DNA of 31,958 nt. Source: an uncultured Lachnospiraceae bacterium. GTDB taxonomy: Bacteria > Bacillota > Clostridia > Lachnospirales > Lachnospiraceae. Made by a program: the position numbers and the translations under genes. Positions 15,467 through 24,040 of the stretch are shown here, one piece after another. The stretch covers positions 11,372 through 43,329 of the forward strand of contig CAJUQO010000028.1 of the NCBI GenBank assembly GCA_910588295.1. The letters run 5' to 3'. The notes beneath the pieces are model-generated. The model saw only the letters and a program-made list of their open reading frames with translations. It searched no databases and was not told where the DNA came from. Positions within the stretch are counted from its first letter, which is position 1; every line of letters begins with the position of its first letter.

Positions 15467-17731
15467 ATGAACAAAGAATTAAACGCAAAGCTCGCCGGAT
15501 ACTGCGGCAAGCCGATTGACGAAGCGTCCAAGGAAGAAATTTATCTGGCGCTTCTTGCCATGGCTCAGGAAATGAGCGAACAGAAAAAAGAAAAAACAAC
15601 CGGGCGAAAACTCTACTATATTTCCGCTGAATTTCTTATTGGCAAGCTACTGTCGAATAATCTGATCAACCTGGGAATCTATGAGGATGTGCGGGAGCTA
15701 TTGGAAAAAGCCGGAAAGTCTCTTGCGGATATTGAAGAGCTGGAGCCGGAACCCAGCCTGGGAAACGGCGGCCTGGGACGTCTGGCCGCCTGTTTCCTGG
15801 ACAGTCTGGCCACTTTGAAGCTTCCGGGGGACGGCGTCGGCCTCCGCTATCACTGCGGCCTGTTCCGCCAGAATTTTAAAGACGGTCTCCAGAATGAGAC
15901 GCCTGATTACTGGATTACAGGAAATGACTGGGTAAAACCCACGGAAACCGTCTATCCCGTTACCCTTGCCGGGAGAACATATCCTGTGCGTCTCTATGAA
16001 CTGGCCGTGACCGGCTATGAAGGCCGTACAAACAGCCTGAATCTGTTTGACCTGGACAGTATCGATGAGCAAATCATCACCAACGGCATTCATTTTGATA
16101 AGGCAGATATCGCCAAAAACCTGACCCTTTTTCTGTATCCGGATGACTCCGATGACGCCGGACGTATCCTGCGGATCTACCAGCAATATCTGATGGTCTC
16201 TGCCGGGGCTCAGCTCATCCTGGAAGAATGCGTCGGCCGGGGCTGCCATTACCACGATCTGGCCGCTTATGCCGCCGTCCAGATCAACGACACCCACCCC
16301 AGCCTGATCATCCCAGAGTTGATTCGTCTTTTGACGGAAAAGGGAATCACTTTTGACGAGGCGGTACAGATCGTGACAGATACCTGCGCCTACACCAATC
16401 ACACGATCCTGGCGGAGGCCCTGGAAAAATGGCCCCGCAGCTTTCTGGAACAGGTGGTGCCACAGCTCCTGCCGATCATCGAAAAACTGGATGTCCTGGC
16501 CCGCACCCGTTCAAAAAATGCCTCTACAGCCATCATCGACAGCAAAGGCTATGTGCATATGGCCCATATGGATATCCATTTCACCCATTCCGTCAACGGC
16601 GTCGCGGCCCTGCACACCCAAATCCTCAAGAACAGTGAACTGGCGGATTTCTACCGGCTGTATCCGGAAAAATTTAATAATAAAACAAACGGTATCACGT
16701 TCCGCCGCTGGCTGCTGGCCTGTAACCGCAGTCTGGCCGCCGAAATCGAGAAGCTGATCGGCGGAGGATTTAAAAAAGATGCCGATGAACTGGAGAAGCT
16801 TCTTGCCTTTGCGGACGATGCCAGCGTGCTGGAGAAATTTTCCGAAATCAAAGCCGACAATAAAAAGGCTCTGGCGGACTGGCTCTACCGGAAGCAGGGT
16901 GTAAAAATTAATCCAGAAGCCATGTTTTCCATCCAGGCTAAGAGGCTCCACGAATACAAACGCCAACAGCTGAACCTGTTGTTTCTGATCCACCAGTTTC
17001 TGGAAATCCGCTCGGGCCACCGGCCTGCCACGCCCATAGTCAGCATCTTCGGGGCCAAAGCCGCGCCGGCCTACACCATTGCCAAGGATATTATTCACGC
17101 TCTGCTTGCCCTCTCCCAGGTTATTGGCGCCGATCCCGAGGCCGCCGCATATATGCAGATCGTGTTTGTGGAAAATTATAATGTGGCTGCCGCCGAGAAA
17201 ATGATCCCCGCCTGCGACCTGTCCGAACAGATCAGCCTGGCTTCTAAAGAAGCTTCCGGCACTGGAAATATGAAGTTCATGTTAAACGGCGCAGTCACAC
17301 TGGGAACCATGGACGGCGCAAATGTTGAAATTGCCCAGCGGGTCGGCAGCACAAATATCTACATTTTCGGCCAGAACAGCCGCCAGGTTATTGAGCGTTA
17401 CCGTAAAAACGATTACCACGCTGCCGACTGGTATGACAGCGATCCCAACCTGAAACGGGCGATCGATTTTCTTATCTCGCCGGAAATGCTGGCTGCGGGC
17501 CGGGAGGAACATCTCTCCCGTCTGCGCAATGAGCTGATCCACAAAGACTGGTTCCAGACGCTGCCGGATTTTAACTCCTATGTGGTGAGAAAACAACAGG
17601 CCATGGCGGACTATGCCTATAATAAAAAGGAATGGGCAAAAAAAGGATTCGTAAATATTGCAAAAGCCGGGTTCTTTTCTTCGGACAGAACGATTCGGGA
17701 GTATAATGAGAAAATCTGGCATTTGGGATAA
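15467..17731 (+). CDS. glgP: Glycogen/alpha-glucan phosphorylase
   Basis: Releases glucose-1-phosphate from the ends of alpha-1,4-glucans by phosphorolysis with pyridoxal phosphate; cytosolic. 754 residues, compact but full length for bacterial enzymes. Conserved segments include EPSLGNGGLGRLAACFLDSLATL in the N-terminal domain, the substrate region QINDTHPSLIIPELIRLL, ANVEI after the cofactor site and the PLP-binding Lys603 in EASGTGNMK. RBS AAAGGGG lies before the ATG. It is the only large plus-strand gene and is not in an operon with other glycogen genes. The family is certain; whether the preferred substrate is glycogen or maltodextrin is not. Confidence 0.97.
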   Translation: MNKELNAKLAGYCGKPIDEASKEEIYLALLAMAQEMSEQKKEKTTGRKLYYISAEFLIGKLLSNNLINLGIYEDVRELLEKAGKSLADIEELEPEPSLGNGGLGRLAACFLDSLATLKLPGDGVGLRYHCGLFRQNFKDGLQNETPDYWITGNDWVKPTETVYPVTLAGRTYPVRLYELAVTGYEGRTNSLNLFDLDSIDEQIITNGIHFDKADIAKNLTLFLYPDDSDDAGRILRIYQQYLMVSAGAQLILEECVGRGCHYHDLAAYAAVQINDTHPSLIIPELIRLLTEKGITFDEAVQIVTDTCAYTNHTILAEALEKWPRSFLEQVVPQLLPIIEKLDVLARTRSKNASTAIIDSKGYVHMAHMDIHFTHSVNGVAALHTQILKNSELADFYRLYPEKFNNKTNGITFRRWLLACNRSLAAEIEKLIGGGFKKDADELEKLLAFADDASVLEKFSEIKADNKKALADWLYRKQGVKINPEAMFSIQAKRLHEYKRQQLNLLFLIHQFLEIRSGHRPATPIVSIFGAKAAPAYTIAKDIIHALLALSQVIGADPEAAAYMQIVFVENYNVAAAEKMIPACDLSEQISLASKEASGTGNMKFMLNGAVTLGTMDGANVEIAQRVGSTNIYIFGQNSRQVIERYRKNDYHAADWYDSDPNLKRAIDFLISPEMLAAGREEHLSRLRNELIHKDWFQTLPDFNSYVVRKQQAMADYAYNKKEWAKKGFVNIAKAGFFSSDRTIREYNEKIWHLG

Positions 17732-17760
17732 CATGACGGCTTTTTTGTGTTATGACGCAT

Positions 17761-17809
17761 AAAAACACAGCGGCTGTGTATCGTCTATACGATAACTACA
17801 GCCGCTGTG
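17761..17809 (-). terminator. Strong hairpin between glgP and the DUF3879-like gene
   Basis: A 12-bp perfect stem CACAGCGGCTGT/ACAGCCGCTGTG (17766-17777 and 17798-17809) with further internal pairing TATCGT/ACGATA. On the minus strand it is followed by TTTTT, so it best fits termination of the minus-strand gene ending at 17923. On the plus strand it lies 35 bp after glgP without a proper T run, but may still stop or protect that message. Confidence 0.75.
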
Positions 17810-17922
17810 CATGAATTTACATAATTGAGTTATGTCTACCTATTCAACATATGTGCCAAGTCACACATTACTGCATCCACCAGTGTTTCGTACCGTTCAT
17901 TTTGCGAAATATGAGCGGGACA

Positions 17923-18609
17923 CTAGGCATTGGTATCTATGGACTGCCTCGGAAAAACAAGTTTGTCGCCCGATTTTACAAGGGCGTTATCCACAGACTC
18001 CCTTGTCACTTTGTCTAAGATACTCCGGTCAAAAGGTCTGCCCAATTCCCAATTCGGATCGGCCTTTTTCGCAGCGTCATAAAATGCCTGACGGTACGCT
18101 CTTTCATACTGCCCCAGCGTCCAGGTTCCCTTTAACCTGTCTTCTTTCGGGATGCTGAGCTGGAATTCACGGAAAACCTCTGATCTCTTTGTGGTGTTTC
18201 CATTTGCAACGCCATATTCCTGCAAAAAGTGGCGCTTGGTCTCCTCAAACATTTTCTGACGCGCATCTTCGGAAACATCTATGATCTGATGCCGCTCGGA
18301 TTCCGGTATTCCCGTTGCGTTCATTCCCGGTACAACAATGCCATTGGGACCCACATAGTCCCCGTTTTTATCATACTGGCTCATTAAATTCTTGATAGCC
18401 TGCGGATTGGTGAACATGGCGCCGTCACCATGTTTCATCATCTCATTGATGACCGCTTTATACTGTACGCTGTTTGTATCAATACCTGCGGCCCTTAACT
18501 GCGCCTGCGCCGACTTGCTGTTGATCTGAGACAGTTGGATAGAATTTATTAGATTTGTTTTCCCAAACATGCTCTGAAATAAATAACTGTAATCTGTAAT
18601 CCGCAACAT
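17923..18609 (-). CDS. DUF3879-like protein of unknown function
   Basis: Hypothetical protein of 228 residues. From memory it resembles the uncharacterised DUF3879 family of Clostridia and Bacillus: the opening MLRITDYSYLFQSMFG, the SAQAQLRAAGIDTNSVQYKAVINEM segment and the C-terminal LGQYERAYRQAFYDAAKKADPNWELGRPF. It has no signal peptide, membrane segment or recognisable catalytic motif; it is hydrophilic and probably mostly helical. RBS AAGGAGGG supports the start. It is divergent from a TetR-family gene, with its own extended -10 promoter. No function is assigned. Confidence 0.8.
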   Translation of the reverse strand: MLRITDYSYLFQSMFGKTNLINSIQLSQINSKSAQAQLRAAGIDTNSVQYKAVINEMMKHGDGAMFTNPQAIKNLMSQYDKNGDYVGPNGIVVPGMNATGIPESERHQIIDVSEDARQKMFEETKRHFLQEYGVANGNTTKRSEVFREFQLSIPKEDRLKGTWTLGQYERAYRQAFYDAAKKADPNWELGRPFDRSILDKVTRESVDNALVKSGDKLVFPRQSIDTNA

Positions 18610-18663
18610 ACTTGAAGCCCTCCTTGCATCTTCTGCTATTTCTATAAAAATCCGCCAAACATC

Positions 18664-18672
18664 ATTATAACA
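18664..18672 (-). promoter_or_regulatory. Extended -10 promoter of the DUF3879-like gene
   Basis: On the minus strand TGTTATAAT forms a consensus extended -10 (TG-N-TATAAT, -10 at 18664-18669), about 55 bp before the start codon. No good -35 is seen at the usual distance, which is normal for extended -10 promoters. Confidence 0.6.
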
Positions 18673-18709
18673 TATATCGGCAGATACCCCATGTATGATA
18701 AAACCTAAA

Positions 18710-18741
18710 TTCCTAAAACAAACAATAAATTATTTTAGGAA
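18710..18741. promoter_or_regulatory. Inverted repeat between divergent genes, candidate operator
   Basis: TTCCTAAAA (18710-18718) and TTTTAGGAA (18733-18741) form perfect 9-bp arms with a 14-bp spacer, midway between the divergent DUF3879-like and TetR-family promoters. TetR-family proteins bind such palindromes and often control a divergent neighbour. Inferred. Confidence 0.5.
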
Positions 18742-18759
18742 AATCAACAACAGACTTCA

Positions 18760-18788
18760 TTGCCTTTCCCCGATTTATATATTATAAT
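18760..18788 (+). promoter_or_regulatory. Promoter of the TetR-family gene
   Basis: TTGCCT (18760-18765) and a perfect TATAAT (18783-18788) are 17 bp apart on the plus strand, 55 bp before the start codon. The inverted repeat at 18710-18741 ends 18 bp upstream of the -35. Confidence 0.75.
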
Positions 18789-18842
18789 ACAGACGGTTTG
18801 AATGAAATTGTAATATTAGTGACTCAAATCAGGGAGGACATT

Positions 18843-19430
18843 ATGACAAATGATATGCAGGATGAGAGATATACTGTAGTCGATGAGGCCATCCGCGACG
18901 CATTCTTTTTGATCTTAAAGGAAAAAGAATTGGAGAAAATAACGGTGTCTGACATCATAAAAAGAGCCGGAATCGTTCGCAGTACATTTTACAATCACTA
19001 CGAAAATATTCCGGCCCTCGTGACTGCCATCGAAGACAAGACCATAGACGATATATTCTCCCTGATGAACACCTTTCACCCAAACAATGATTGGGATTTA
19101 TGTAAATCCTACTATTTGACCATCTGTGAGTACACCATAAAAAATCCGCTTCTGGCGAACCTTCTCACTAATCCGGGAGAGGATACGTTCTTTGAAAAAA
19201 CAGTGACCATGTTCCACCATTATGTCCGGCAGGTGACGCAAAATGCCACTCCCTCTCAGCATGATAAAGAAATACTGTCCTATGTGATTGCCAGCACCAT
19301 CGGCAGCACCATCGGCGTGCTTCATAAATGGGCAAAGGATAATTTTCAGGTTCCTCCTGAAACCATTGCGGATATTCTGACCCAAACTTTTACGGCAGGG
19401 ATGCTCCCCCATATACTGCGGGGAGCATAA
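18843..19430 (+). CDS. TetR-family transcriptional regulator
   Basis: DNA-binding regulator of 195 residues. The N-terminal helix-turn-helix is KITVSDIIKRAGIVRSTFYNHYENIPALV (about 34-62), the TetR signature. The C-terminal ligand or dimerisation domain (about 75-190) resembles the TetR_C_8 type found with many Firmicutes regulators. I took the ATG at 18843, directly behind AGGGAGG; an upstream in-frame ATG at 18798 has no ribosome binding site. The gene is divergent from the DUF3879-like gene and converges on the acyl-AMP ligase operon, so either could be its target; the first is more likely from the shared intergenic palindrome. Confidence 0.88.
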   Translation: MTNDMQDERYTVVDEAIRDAFFLILKEKELEKITVSDIIKRAGIVRSTFYNHYENIPALVTAIEDKTIDDIFSLMNTFHPNNDWDLCKSYYLTICEYTIKNPLLANLLTNPGEDTFFEKTVTMFHHYVRQVTQNATPSQHDKEILSYVIASTIGSTIGVLHKWAKDNFQVPPETIADILTQTFTAGMLPHILRGA

Positions 19431-19487
19431 TCTGCTAATTTATATCCTTCTCATATGCCTTGGAAGCATGATCCGCCCTGTTTCCTT

Positions 19488-21047
19488 CTATGCCACAGGA
19501 AGCGGCTCGTCAACCAGAGCTTCCTGTCTCTTGATCTTTTTTGTCGAACTTCTGATGAAAGGGTTTTTCCTCACCACCAGCCCCGTGACCTGGCGATAGG
19601 TGGGCTGTTTTTTATTATACTGATCCAGGAATTCCTGCAAAGCAGCCCGAACCGCGTCCTCATCCAGTCCCTTCGCGGCGACAACTTCCTGATCGGGATA
19701 AATTCTTGCGGTAAGCCCGTTATTCTCACCCGTTACGACCACCTCTCCCACCAGCATGTTGAGGGCCAATTTATTTTCGATTTCTTCAGGAGAAATATTC
19801 TCACCGTTGGAAAGGATGATCAGATTCTTTACACGGCCATTGATGAATAAAAAGCCGTCCTCATCCATATACCCCTTATCCCCCGTGTGAAGCCATCCGT
19901 CTTTCAGCGTTTCCGCGGTTTCTTCCGGCATCTGGTAATATCCCTTCATGACGCTGCTGCCCTTTACCAGAATCTCGCCGTTTTCAAATTTAATCTCCAC
20001 ATTGGAGAGCGGCTTTCCGATGGAACCAGCCTTGTGAACCTCCGGCGTGTTTGAGCTGATGACCGGTGAGCACTCTGACATACCATATCCTTCAAGGACA
20101 TCCACTCCGTACCCGGCAAACTGCTCAATATAGTAGGGATCCAGATGGGCGCCTCCGGTAAATATGATTTTCAGGTTCCCGCCAAATACATTCGCGGCCA
20201 CGGCCAATTTGGGAATAGCGGCATCCACACTGGCGAGTTTTTTGTAAATAGTCTCAATCATCAGCGGAACCATAAGCATGACATCCGGCTTAAATATGCT
20301 CATATTTCTCACCATATGCATAAGAGAGTCATTGATACAGACCGTTGCTCCCAGCGAAAAACCCTTGAGCCAGTCCATCACCAGGCAGAACGCATGGTGG
20401 ATCGGAAGCACGCTGAGCAGTACGCTTCCGGGTTCTGTGCTATAGTCCACAGCCTCCACGTTGGACGCCAGATTGTACTGTGTCAGCATCACGCCCTTGC
20501 TTTTTCCTGTTGTCCCGGATGTGAAGATAATCGTGGCCACATCCTCCGGAGCCGGCCGGCCGGCATCTGCGCCTGTGTTTTGGGCGGCAGCCTTGAGCTC
20601 TGCCAGAGATGAAATCTTTTCTTCTGTGGATTCTGCTGCTTCTTCCTGCAGCAGCCAGATCTTTCTGAGTTTGGGGCACTCTTTCAAAACCGCATCTAAA
20701 AGCACCTTATTTTTCGGACTCAGAAAAAGCGCCTCGGAATCTGAACGATTGATCAGTTCGATCAGATCCTCCCCTGGAAGCCCCGCGTCCAGGGGTACGG
20801 CCACCGTATTTCCGGTAATAATGCCCAGATAGCTCTCCATCCATTCCACAGAACTGGCTCCAATCAGGGAAATATGCTTCCCCTGAAAGCCCTCTGCCAG
20901 CAGCCCCTTTCTCACTGCCACAGCATTTTCCATCAGCTCACGATAGCTTCTTTCAAAAATCTCTTTCTTTTTCAGCCATCTCACAGCTGTAATATCCGCA
21001 AATTTCTTTGCGCTGCCTTCCAGTATATCACGAATCAATGCTCCCAT
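19488..21047 (-). CDS. Acyl-AMP ligase / adenylation enzyme loading a carrier protein
   Basis: ANL-superfamily enzyme of 519 residues that would adenylate a carboxylic acid and transfer it to the adjacent carrier protein. Motifs in order: phosphate-binding IIFTSGTTGKSKGV (about 173-186), GYGMSECSPV, the ATP-binding TGD in LHTGDKGYMDEDGFLFINGR, the hinge ILSNGENISPEEIE and the terminal catalytic Lys in RSSTKKIKRQ. It is as long as fatty-acyl ligases and lacks other NRPS domains. The ATG at 21047 has AGGAGG nine bases upstream and lies 4 bp past the carrier gene stop; the longer frame is rejected. Substrate most likely a fatty acid, given the context, but an amino acid cannot be excluded. Confidence 0.9.
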   Translation of the reverse strand: MGALIRDILEGSAKKFADITAVRWLKKKEIFERSYRELMENAVAVRKGLLAEGFQGKHISLIGASSVEWMESYLGIITGNTVAVPLDAGLPGEDLIELINRSDSEALFLSPKNKVLLDAVLKECPKLRKIWLLQEEAAESTEEKISSLAELKAAAQNTGADAGRPAPEDVATIIFTSGTTGKSKGVMLTQYNLASNVEAVDYSTEPGSVLLSVLPIHHAFCLVMDWLKGFSLGATVCINDSLMHMVRNMSIFKPDVMLMVPLMIETIYKKLASVDAAIPKLAVAANVFGGNLKIIFTGGAHLDPYYIEQFAGYGVDVLEGYGMSECSPVISSNTPEVHKAGSIGKPLSNVEIKFENGEILVKGSSVMKGYYQMPEETAETLKDGWLHTGDKGYMDEDGFLFINGRVKNLIILSNGENISPEEIENKLALNMLVGEVVVTGENNGLTARIYPDQEVVAAKGLDEDAVRAALQEFLDQYNKKQPTYRQVTGLVVRKNPFIRSSTKKIKRQEALVDEPLPVA

Positions 21048-21051
21048 ATTT

Positions 21052-21291
21052 CTACGCCTCCTGCTGCAATTTTTCCAGTAAATCCAGGGCTTCCGCAATT
21101 GTGCGAACCTGCAGGGCTTCCTCCCCTTCCAGCTCTATATCAAAGGTATCCTCCAGCTCGCCCAGAAAAGACATGAAGTCAAGAGAACTGAAACCCAGAT
21201 CCTCCCTGAACCGCATATCATTGTTCATGTCTTCCGGGGCCGTCTCACAATACTGCGCTATGATCGTCTTAAACTGCATTTCCTGTGTCAT
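21052..21291 (-). CDS. Stand-alone acyl/peptidyl carrier protein
   Basis: Carrier protein of 79 residues, acidic, one domain. The phosphopantetheine attachment site is Ser36 in DLGFSSLDFM; the usual Asp before this Ser is replaced by Ser35, so the motif reads SSL in place of DSL. It starts behind AAGGAGA and sits between a condensation enzyme and an acyl-AMP ligase, with spacings of 27 and 4 bp, so it is the shuttle of this pathway rather than the fatty-acid synthase AcpP. It needs a phosphopantetheinyl transferase, which is not in the window. Confidence 0.9.
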   Translation of the reverse strand: MTQEMQFKTIIAQYCETAPEDMNNDMRFREDLGFSSLDFMSFLGELEDTFDIELEGEEALQVRTIAEALDLLEKLQQEA

Positions 21292-21318
21292 ATTGTTCTC
21301 CTTATTTCTTATTATTTT

Positions 21319-22704
21319 TTATATCTGCTCCATGATCTCTCCGATACTCATATCCGGATGGGCGATCCCTTTAAACAGAATCCGCATCATGTAGTAATAC
21401 AAAAGCTCCATATCATGTTCCGCCAGATGAGCCGTCTGATAATGATAGGAAAAATTCATTCCCCCGTTCTCCGTATGGGATACGGTCAGATACATTTTCT
21501 TGGTGGCCGCGCCGTTGGCAAACCATTTGGAATGCTGCGGGATATTTTCGAGATGGGGATTATCCATTTTCACCGGCATCGGCTGATAGGTGAGATAACA
21601 GCTCTCATAGGCGGTATTTTCCGGCGTATGGTACCGTCTCCTCATCTCCTCCTCAATCAGGGCCGGATCATAATTACTGTGCATATAAATTTTATTCTGA
21701 ACATTCTGGATCTCATAGGCGGCCGACAGAAAATCCGTTTCCGGGGAGATCACGGTCCGGCACGGAAACATGATTGTCCTGCTGCCGCCCGAGGTCCACT
21801 CGTCATGGGTGGAACGCCTGGAAATAAAATTCTGGATCGTGATATCCTCCTGCCCGTCATTAACTTTTGACAGATATGTCCGAATGCTTAACAGCAAAAG
21901 ATTGGTCATGGATAACTGGTGGTTCATACAAAAATCCATCAGATTCTTCGTCGGCTCCGGCTCCAGCAGGTAGTCTTTGACATCCACAAACAGGTTCTCC
22001 AGTTCAATATCCGCGGCCCTCAGGTTTTTATCACCATGCCGTTTCCTTGCCTCCGCAAGAACCGCAGGGCCCTGAATATCGGAATACAGCGGCTCCCCTA
22101 AGACATCCAGCTGATCGTCCCAGAACTTCCTGTCCTTCGCAAAACGTTTCTCATTGTTTGCTTTTTTCAGATCTTTATCCAGCGCCTTCTCAAAATCCGC
22201 CAGATCGGCCGGATATTCGGACCCGAATCTGTAATGAGTATAGAGCTGCATCAGATCATTGATCATGACCACCAGTCCGCAGGAATCGATGAGTCTGTGA
22301 TCCATATGGATGAAAAATCCGTTAAAGCCTTCCGGAAGCTTCATCATCGACACATCGCACAACGGAATATTGTCCCCGTCGAAGGTTTCGTACGCCCACT
22401 GCTGCATCAGATGATCCGCATCGGCCATGCTCATGCCGGACAGATCCTTAAGCGGGATATCCCTGGTATCTTTTTTTACAATATACTGCTTTACCTCTCC
22501 CTGGTTATCAGGCTTTGTAAAGCGGACCCGCATACATCCGCAGCGCTCTAACTCCAATTGGATGCATTTTTTTAAAAGGCCAAAATCCAGAGGCGACTGC
22601 AGAGACGCCACGACGCTGACGCCCGATACCTGCTGTGTCTTGTATTTCAAAATCCAGTTATGATGCATTTTCTGTGCTGCCGTTAAAGGATAATACTCTC
22701 TCAT
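21319..22704 (-). CDS. Stand-alone NRPS-type condensation enzyme
   Basis: Condensation-domain protein of 461 residues, the size of a single C domain with both CAT-like lobes. It begins YPLTAAQKMHH, like the C1 motif of NRPS C domains. The active-site motif is MDHRLIDSCG: the catalytic His136 and structural Asp140 of HHxxxDG are kept, the first His is Asp135 and the last Gly is Ser141. Downstream RRSTHDEWTSGG and a later YQPMP segment fit the latch region. It would transfer the acyl group from the carrier protein to an amine. RBS AGGGAGG. First of three tightly spaced genes. Acceptor unknown. Confidence 0.88.
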   Translation of the reverse strand: MREYYPLTAAQKMHHNWILKYKTQQVSGVSVVASLQSPLDFGLLKKCIQLELERCGCMRVRFTKPDNQGEVKQYIVKKDTRDIPLKDLSGMSMADADHLMQQWAYETFDGDNIPLCDVSMMKLPEGFNGFFIHMDHRLIDSCGLVVMINDLMQLYTHYRFGSEYPADLADFEKALDKDLKKANNEKRFAKDRKFWDDQLDVLGEPLYSDIQGPAVLAEARKRHGDKNLRAADIELENLFVDVKDYLLEPEPTKNLMDFCMNHQLSMTNLLLLSIRTYLSKVNDGQEDITIQNFISRRSTHDEWTSGGSRTIMFPCRTVISPETDFLSAAYEIQNVQNKIYMHSNYDPALIEEEMRRRYHTPENTAYESCYLTYQPMPVKMDNPHLENIPQHSKWFANGAATKKMYLTVSHTENGGMNFSYHYQTAHLAEHDMELLYYYMMRILFKGIAHPDMSIGEIMEQI

Positions 22705-22842
22705 CCATAGATCCTCCCTGTATTTTCTGCACTTGAGACGTTACCACATTTCATTTTGCTTTTCTATCCCCTGAAGGACTTAACAAACATTTTACCTGAA
22801 ATTGTCTGAGACTTCTCATGCAGCATCGGCAAAAAGGGACAG

Positions 22843-22873
22843 CAAAAAACACCGGCTTGCAAAAACCGGCGTT
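22843..22873 (-). terminator. Rho-independent terminator after the alpha/beta hydrolase
   Basis: On the minus strand AACGCCGG (22866-22873) pairs with CCGGTGTT (22848-22855; one G-U pair) across a 10-nt loop, followed by a T run (22844-22849). It starts 36 bp past the hydrolase stop and separates that gene from the condensation operon. The region 22705-22842 should contain the promoter of the latter; TAAAAT is present without a convincing -35. Confidence 0.8.
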
Positions 22874-22908
22874 CAGAATGCTGGGGCGTATTGACTGATC
22901 TATTCCTG

Positions 22909-23898
22909 TCAGATGCAACGACCTGACACGCCCTGATCATAGGATGCAAAAAAATCTAACAGCTTCTGTCTGTATAATTCTGGTTCCACATAAGCGCTGC
23001 AAAGATGCCTGGCTTTCGGTATCACCACAATCTCTTTGGGCGCCCTGCATATGGCGTAATTATATCTGGAATTTTTCTGGTTTACATAAGTATCTTCCGC
23101 GCCGTGGAAAAACAGGATGGGTATCCGGTTTGTCTCCAAGGCTTTTGTCGTATCCGCGTCGCTCATATGGAAGCCGGCCAGCAATCTGCAAAACAGTTCC
23201 AGTCGGATCAGCAGCAGCCCGACCCAGTGCAGATGAAACCAGTTTGCGGCCATATCCCTGATCTGAGACTTCATGGAGCAAAAGCCGCAATCCGCGATAA
23301 TCCCTTTTACCGCTCCCGGCAATCTGTGTCCCGACGCCATAAGCACCGAGGCGGCCCCCATAGACTCTCCGTAGAGATAAATCGGGAGCCTGTTCTTATT
23401 CCGCAGAGCGATATAATAAGCCCACCGCTGTACGTCATATTGCTCCCTGGCTCCGAAAGTAATATATTTCCCTTCGCTTTTTCCGCAGCACCTCTGGTCA
23501 ATAAAGAGCAGGTTACAGTGATGTTCATGAAGAAACCGCGAGATACCGGCAAAGTCGCCGAAGCCGCTGCCCTTATATCCATGGCTCAACAACACAAACC
23601 TCCGGGCATTCTCCGCCGGAAGATAGGAGGCGTGGAGCCGCAGGCCCTCCCTGCTCTGCATATAGCAATCCTGCATATGCTGCTGCCTGCACCATGCCTT
23701 ACCTTCCTCATACTCTTTTTCAAATTTGTGTCTTGGATGGTTTATCTTTATATGGGATAACTGAAACCATTTTCTTTTTATCAGTCTTTTTTTCCCTTTA
23801 CAGCGGACCGTTATGTTAAAGAAAGACCAGCCGGATGCCATAAATATGCCGGCGGCAGCAAAAACAGCGCCCAATATTTTTAATCCCTTATTTTTCAT
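22909..23898 (-). CDS. Membrane-anchored alpha/beta hydrolase
   Basis: Serine hydrolase of 329 residues with an N-terminal signal anchor (about 5-25, LKILGAVFAAAGIFMASGW) and the catalytic domain probably outside the membrane. The fold starts RFVLLSHGYKGSG with the oxyanion region; the nucleophile is Ser179 in GESMG, the acid Asp269 in HGAEDTYV and the base His298 in KARHLC. It resembles the YqkD-type hydrolases of Firmicutes. The ATG at 23898 is the first after AAAGGG, with a rather long spacing. It precedes the condensation operon but has its own terminator. It may be an amidase, esterase or thioesterase; the substrate is unknown. Confidence 0.88.
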   Translation of the reverse strand: MKNKGLKILGAVFAAAGIFMASGWSFFNITVRCKGKKRLIKRKWFQLSHIKINHPRHKFEKEYEEGKAWCRQQHMQDCYMQSREGLRLHASYLPAENARRFVLLSHGYKGSGFGDFAGISRFLHEHHCNLLFIDQRCCGKSEGKYITFGAREQYDVQRWAYYIALRNKNRLPIYLYGESMGAASVLMASGHRLPGAVKGIIADCGFCSMKSQIRDMAANWFHLHWVGLLLIRLELFCRLLAGFHMSDADTTKALETNRIPILFFHGAEDTYVNQKNSRYNYAICRAPKEIVVIPKARHLCSAYVEPELYRQKLLDFFASYDQGVSGRCI

Positions 23899-23924
23899 TG
23901 TATATACGCAACCCTTTCTGCTAT

Positions 23925-23953
23925 GAGATACATAAAAATGGTTCTTGTATCTC
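23925..23953 (-). promoter_or_regulatory. Inverted repeat in the hydrolase leader
   Basis: GAGATAC/GTATCTC (23925-23931 and 23947-23953) forms 7-bp perfect arms with a 15-base spacer just upstream of the ribosome binding site of the hydrolase gene. It may be an operator or a leader hairpin. Confidence 0.35.
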
Positions 23954-23970
23954 TTTATTTTTCCAAATAA

Positions 23971-23999
23971 GAAGAAATGATCCCGACCACTTCGGATCA
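23971..23999 (-). terminator. Candidate terminator after the DegV gene
   Basis: On the minus strand TGATCC (23994-23999) and GGATCA (23978-23983) pair across a 10-nt loop and are followed by TTTCTTCTT. Short stem and broken T run, so a moderate terminator at best. Confidence 0.45.
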
Positions 24000-24040
24000 G
24001 GACCATTATTTTAACGAGAATCTTGTTTTAATGGCCGTCA

